A DNA stretch of 5,934 nt from Actinomycetota bacterium (GTDB lineage: Bacteria > Actinomycetota > UBA4738). The notes below the pieces were generated by a model, which did no database searches, was not told the origin of the DNA, and was given only the letters and a program-made list of their open reading frames with translations. Below are positions 4,587 through 5,934 of the stretch, piece by piece (position 1 is the first letter of the stretch; every line of letters starts with the position of its first letter). The translations under genes were made by a program, and so were the position numbers. The stretch covers positions 1 to 5,934 of the forward strand of contig VAYG01000091.1 in the NCBI GenBank assembly GCA_005885015.1, read 5' to 3'.

Positions 4587-4985
4587 GTGGGCGCTCCGCC
4601 TCGGCGCTTCGACATCCGGTACGCACGTTGGCTCCGTGGCTTCTTCATCGTTCTGGGCCTGGGTCCGAGGAGCTCCTGGGTCGAGCTGGATGAGGACGAG
4701 CTCGCCGTCCGAATGGGATGGGCATTCCGGGCGGAGGTTCCCCGCGCCTCGATCGTCGGCGCGGAGCCCGGCCGGGCGGGTTGGTTCGGGATCGGTGTCC
4801 ACTCGAACCTCCGCTTCGATGCCTGGTTGGTCAACGGGTCGGCAAGCGGGATCGTCTGGCTCACGGTCACGCCTCCGGCCAGAGGCCGGATGGCCGGCAT
4901 CCCCGTCCCGATCCGCAGGCTGGGCCTCGGGCTGGAAGACTCGGAAGGGTTCCTCGCTGCCCTGAGCAGGCGGAGGACGTGGTGA
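4587..4985 (+). CDS. Uncharacterised protein, possibly PH-domain-like
   Basis: A 132-residue protein from GTG 4587, or 140 residues from GTG 4563. Neither start has a Shine-Dalgarno; 4587 is preferred because of the TATCTT hexamer 6 nt upstream. It has no signal peptide, and the only hydrophobic patch is short (FFIVLGLG, residues 19-26). The body alternates hydrophobic and polar residues, as in a beta-sandwich or barrel: WVELDEDELAVRMGWAFRAEVP, then WLVNGSASGIVWLTV. It ends in a helix-like DSEGFLAAL. This resembles small actinobacterial proteins with a PH-like fold, but I recognise no named family and claim no function. It ends in TGA overlapping the GTG of the following reductase gene (GTGA), so the two are probably translated together. 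Confidence 0.7.
   Translation: MGAPPRRFDIRYARWLRGFFIVLGLGPRSSWVELDEDELAVRMGWAFRAEVPRASIVGAEPGRAGWFGIGVHSNLRFDAWLVNGSASGIVWLTVTPPARGRMAGIPVPIRRLGLGLEDSEGFLAALSRRRTW
4972..4977 (+). promoter_or_regulatory. Ribosome binding site of the reductase gene
   Basis: GGAGGA inside the 3' end of the upstream gene, 4 nt before GTG 4982. It favours GTG 4982 over the adjacent in-frame GTG 4979, which would be only one base away. Confidence 0.6.
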
Positions 4986-5934
4986 CATCGGAGCAGACGT
5001 TCGTCGTGGTGGGCGGCAACCTCACCGCGGGCGCGGCTGTGACCACCCTTCGGGACCAGGGGTTCGACCAGCGCATCGTCGTGATCGGCGAGGAGCCTCA
5101 TCCTCCATACGAGCGCCCGCCGCTCTCAAAGCAGTACCTCCGCGGGGAATCGACTGCCGACAGCGCCCTGCTCCATCCGCCGTCCTGGTACGCGGACGCG
5201 GATGTGGAGTTACGACTCGGGCTTCGAGCGGTCCGCCTGGACCCCGTGGGGCGAGCGGTCGAGCTGCGCGATGGGGAACGGATCGTCTACGACAAGCTCC
5301 TGATCGCCACCGGCGGGCAGAACCGCCGGCTGGCCGTGCCGGGGACCGACCTCCAGGGGATCCACCAGCTTCGAACGATGGAGGAGGCGGACGCCATCAG
5401 GGCCGAGCTTCGCCCGGGCCGGACCGCGGTCGTCGGTGGCGGCCTCCCTCCGCCAGATCGGGCTTGAGGTGGAGGTGGTCGAACCGCTCGAGGCCCCGCT
5501 CCTCGCAGCGCTCGGGCCGGACGTGGCCAAGGTCTACGAGGGCATCCATCGGGACGAGGGGGTTCGTCTGCATCTCGGCGAGGCGGTGGAGGAGTTCCGG
5601 GGCCAGGGCCGGGCCGAGGCCGTGATCACCGACCGCGGGACGAGCGTGGAAGGAGACTTCTTCGTGGTCGGCGTGGGGATCGATCCCAGCGTGGGCTGGC
5701 TGGAAGGCTCGGGGGTCGAGCTGGAAGACGGCGTGGTGGTCGACGAGTACTGCCGGACGAACCTCGAGGAAGTGTTCGCGGCCGGGGATGTGGCCAACCA
5801 CTGGCACCCGGTGTTCCGGCGACGGATGCGGGTTGAGCACTGGGACAACGCCCTCAAGCAGGGGGCGGCCGCTGCTCGCAGCATGATGGGCGCCGGTGGG
5901 CCGTACGAGGATCCGCACTGGTTCTGGTCCGACC
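4982..5934 (+). pseudogene. FAD-dependent NAD(P)H oxidoreductase (ferredoxin reductase type), frameshifted, 3' truncated
   Basis: Flavoprotein of the pyridine-nucleotide-disulfide oxidoreductase superfamily. Relatives pass electrons from NAD(P)H to a ferredoxin that feeds cytochromes P450 or ring-hydroxylating oxygenases. The N-terminal FAD fold is at residues 7-40 (FVVVGGNLTAGAAV ... RIVVIGEEPH), followed by PPYERPPLSK and ATGGQNRRLAVPG. At 5441-5444 the frame breaks in the NAD-binding motif. VVGGG is followed directly, in another frame, by ASLRQIGLEVEVVE, where relatives have GGGFIGxEVAASL, so about seven residues are missing and the first frame stops at 5465-5467. The second frame (from about 5442) continues through VFAAGDVA, the second FAD motif, and VEHWDNALKQGAAAA, ending at HWFWSD at the window edge. 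Relatives run about 400 residues, so about 75-80 more lie beyond. As written, the protein would be cut at 161 residues without NAD binding. The GTG start overlaps the upstream stop. Confidence 0.88.

Noticed and set aside
4718..4981. Extension of the reductase frame upstream of GTG 4982
   Set aside because: The FAD-binding strand begins a few residues after GTG 4982, as in relatives, and a GGAGGA site precedes it. The upstream extension is a shadow of the previous gene.
5397..5918. A 173-codon minus-strand open frame near the right edge
   Set aside because: It is antisense to the C-terminal half of the reductase, which has clear FAD and C-terminal domain motifs. The translation shows no family features.

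Overview
The window is G+C-rich throughout (roughly two thirds by eye), uses GTG starts freely, and has short intergenic gaps. It carries a secreted sedolisin protease, a TIGR03086/DinB-type protein and a Lys/Ala-rich histone-like protein. Together these point to an actinobacterium, probably an uncultured soil-type lineage known from metagenomes. That assignment rests on gene content and style only. No 16S or other taxonomic marker is present.

Layout, left to right. (1) 3-782 (+): C-terminal part of an S53 (sedolisin) serine-carboxyl peptidase, cut by the left window edge. (2) 783-976: non-coding, with a 29-bp tandem repeat that folds into two strong hairpins, a third hairpin, and a weak terminator-like element, lying between two convergent genes. 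(3) 977-1645 (-): a CDP-alcohol phosphatidyltransferase of phospholipid synthesis. (4) 1727-2197 (+): a 156-residue, strongly basic histone-H1/LEA-like protein built from 11-residue repeats with a KKASTTA tail. Its 3' end overlaps the next convergent gene by 17 bases. (5) A minus-strand cluster, in transcription order: SAM-dependent methyltransferase (3861-3173, broken by one frameshift), Fpg/Nei-family DNA glycosylase (3169-2363) and a 61-residue two-helix membrane protein (2366-2181). The junctions are 3 nt and a GTGA overlap, so these three look like one transcript. (6) A divergent 109-bp gap, then a plus-strand cluster: TIGR03086-type metal-binding protein (3971-4534), an uncharacterised 132-residue protein (4587-4985), and an NAD(P)H-dependent FAD oxidoreductase of the ferredoxin-reductase type (4982 to the right edge) that is frameshifted inside its NAD-binding motif.

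Functionally this looks like ordinary housekeeping and accessory sequence, not one dedicated system. Base-excision repair, a chromatin-like protein, a lipid-synthesis enzyme and redox functions sit side by side without an obvious shared pathway. The most distinctive items are the repeat-built basic protein, the tandem hairpins after the protease gene, the reductase lesion that fits a short-repeat-mediated deletion of about 23 bp, and three starts lacking a Shine-Dalgarno sequence that each have a TAnnnT hexamer 6-8 nt upstream, as expected for leaderless transcripts. Two of eight genes are broken. This may reflect real decay or assembly error, and the sequence alone cannot decide which. I found no tRNA, rRNA, CRISPR array or insertion sequence.
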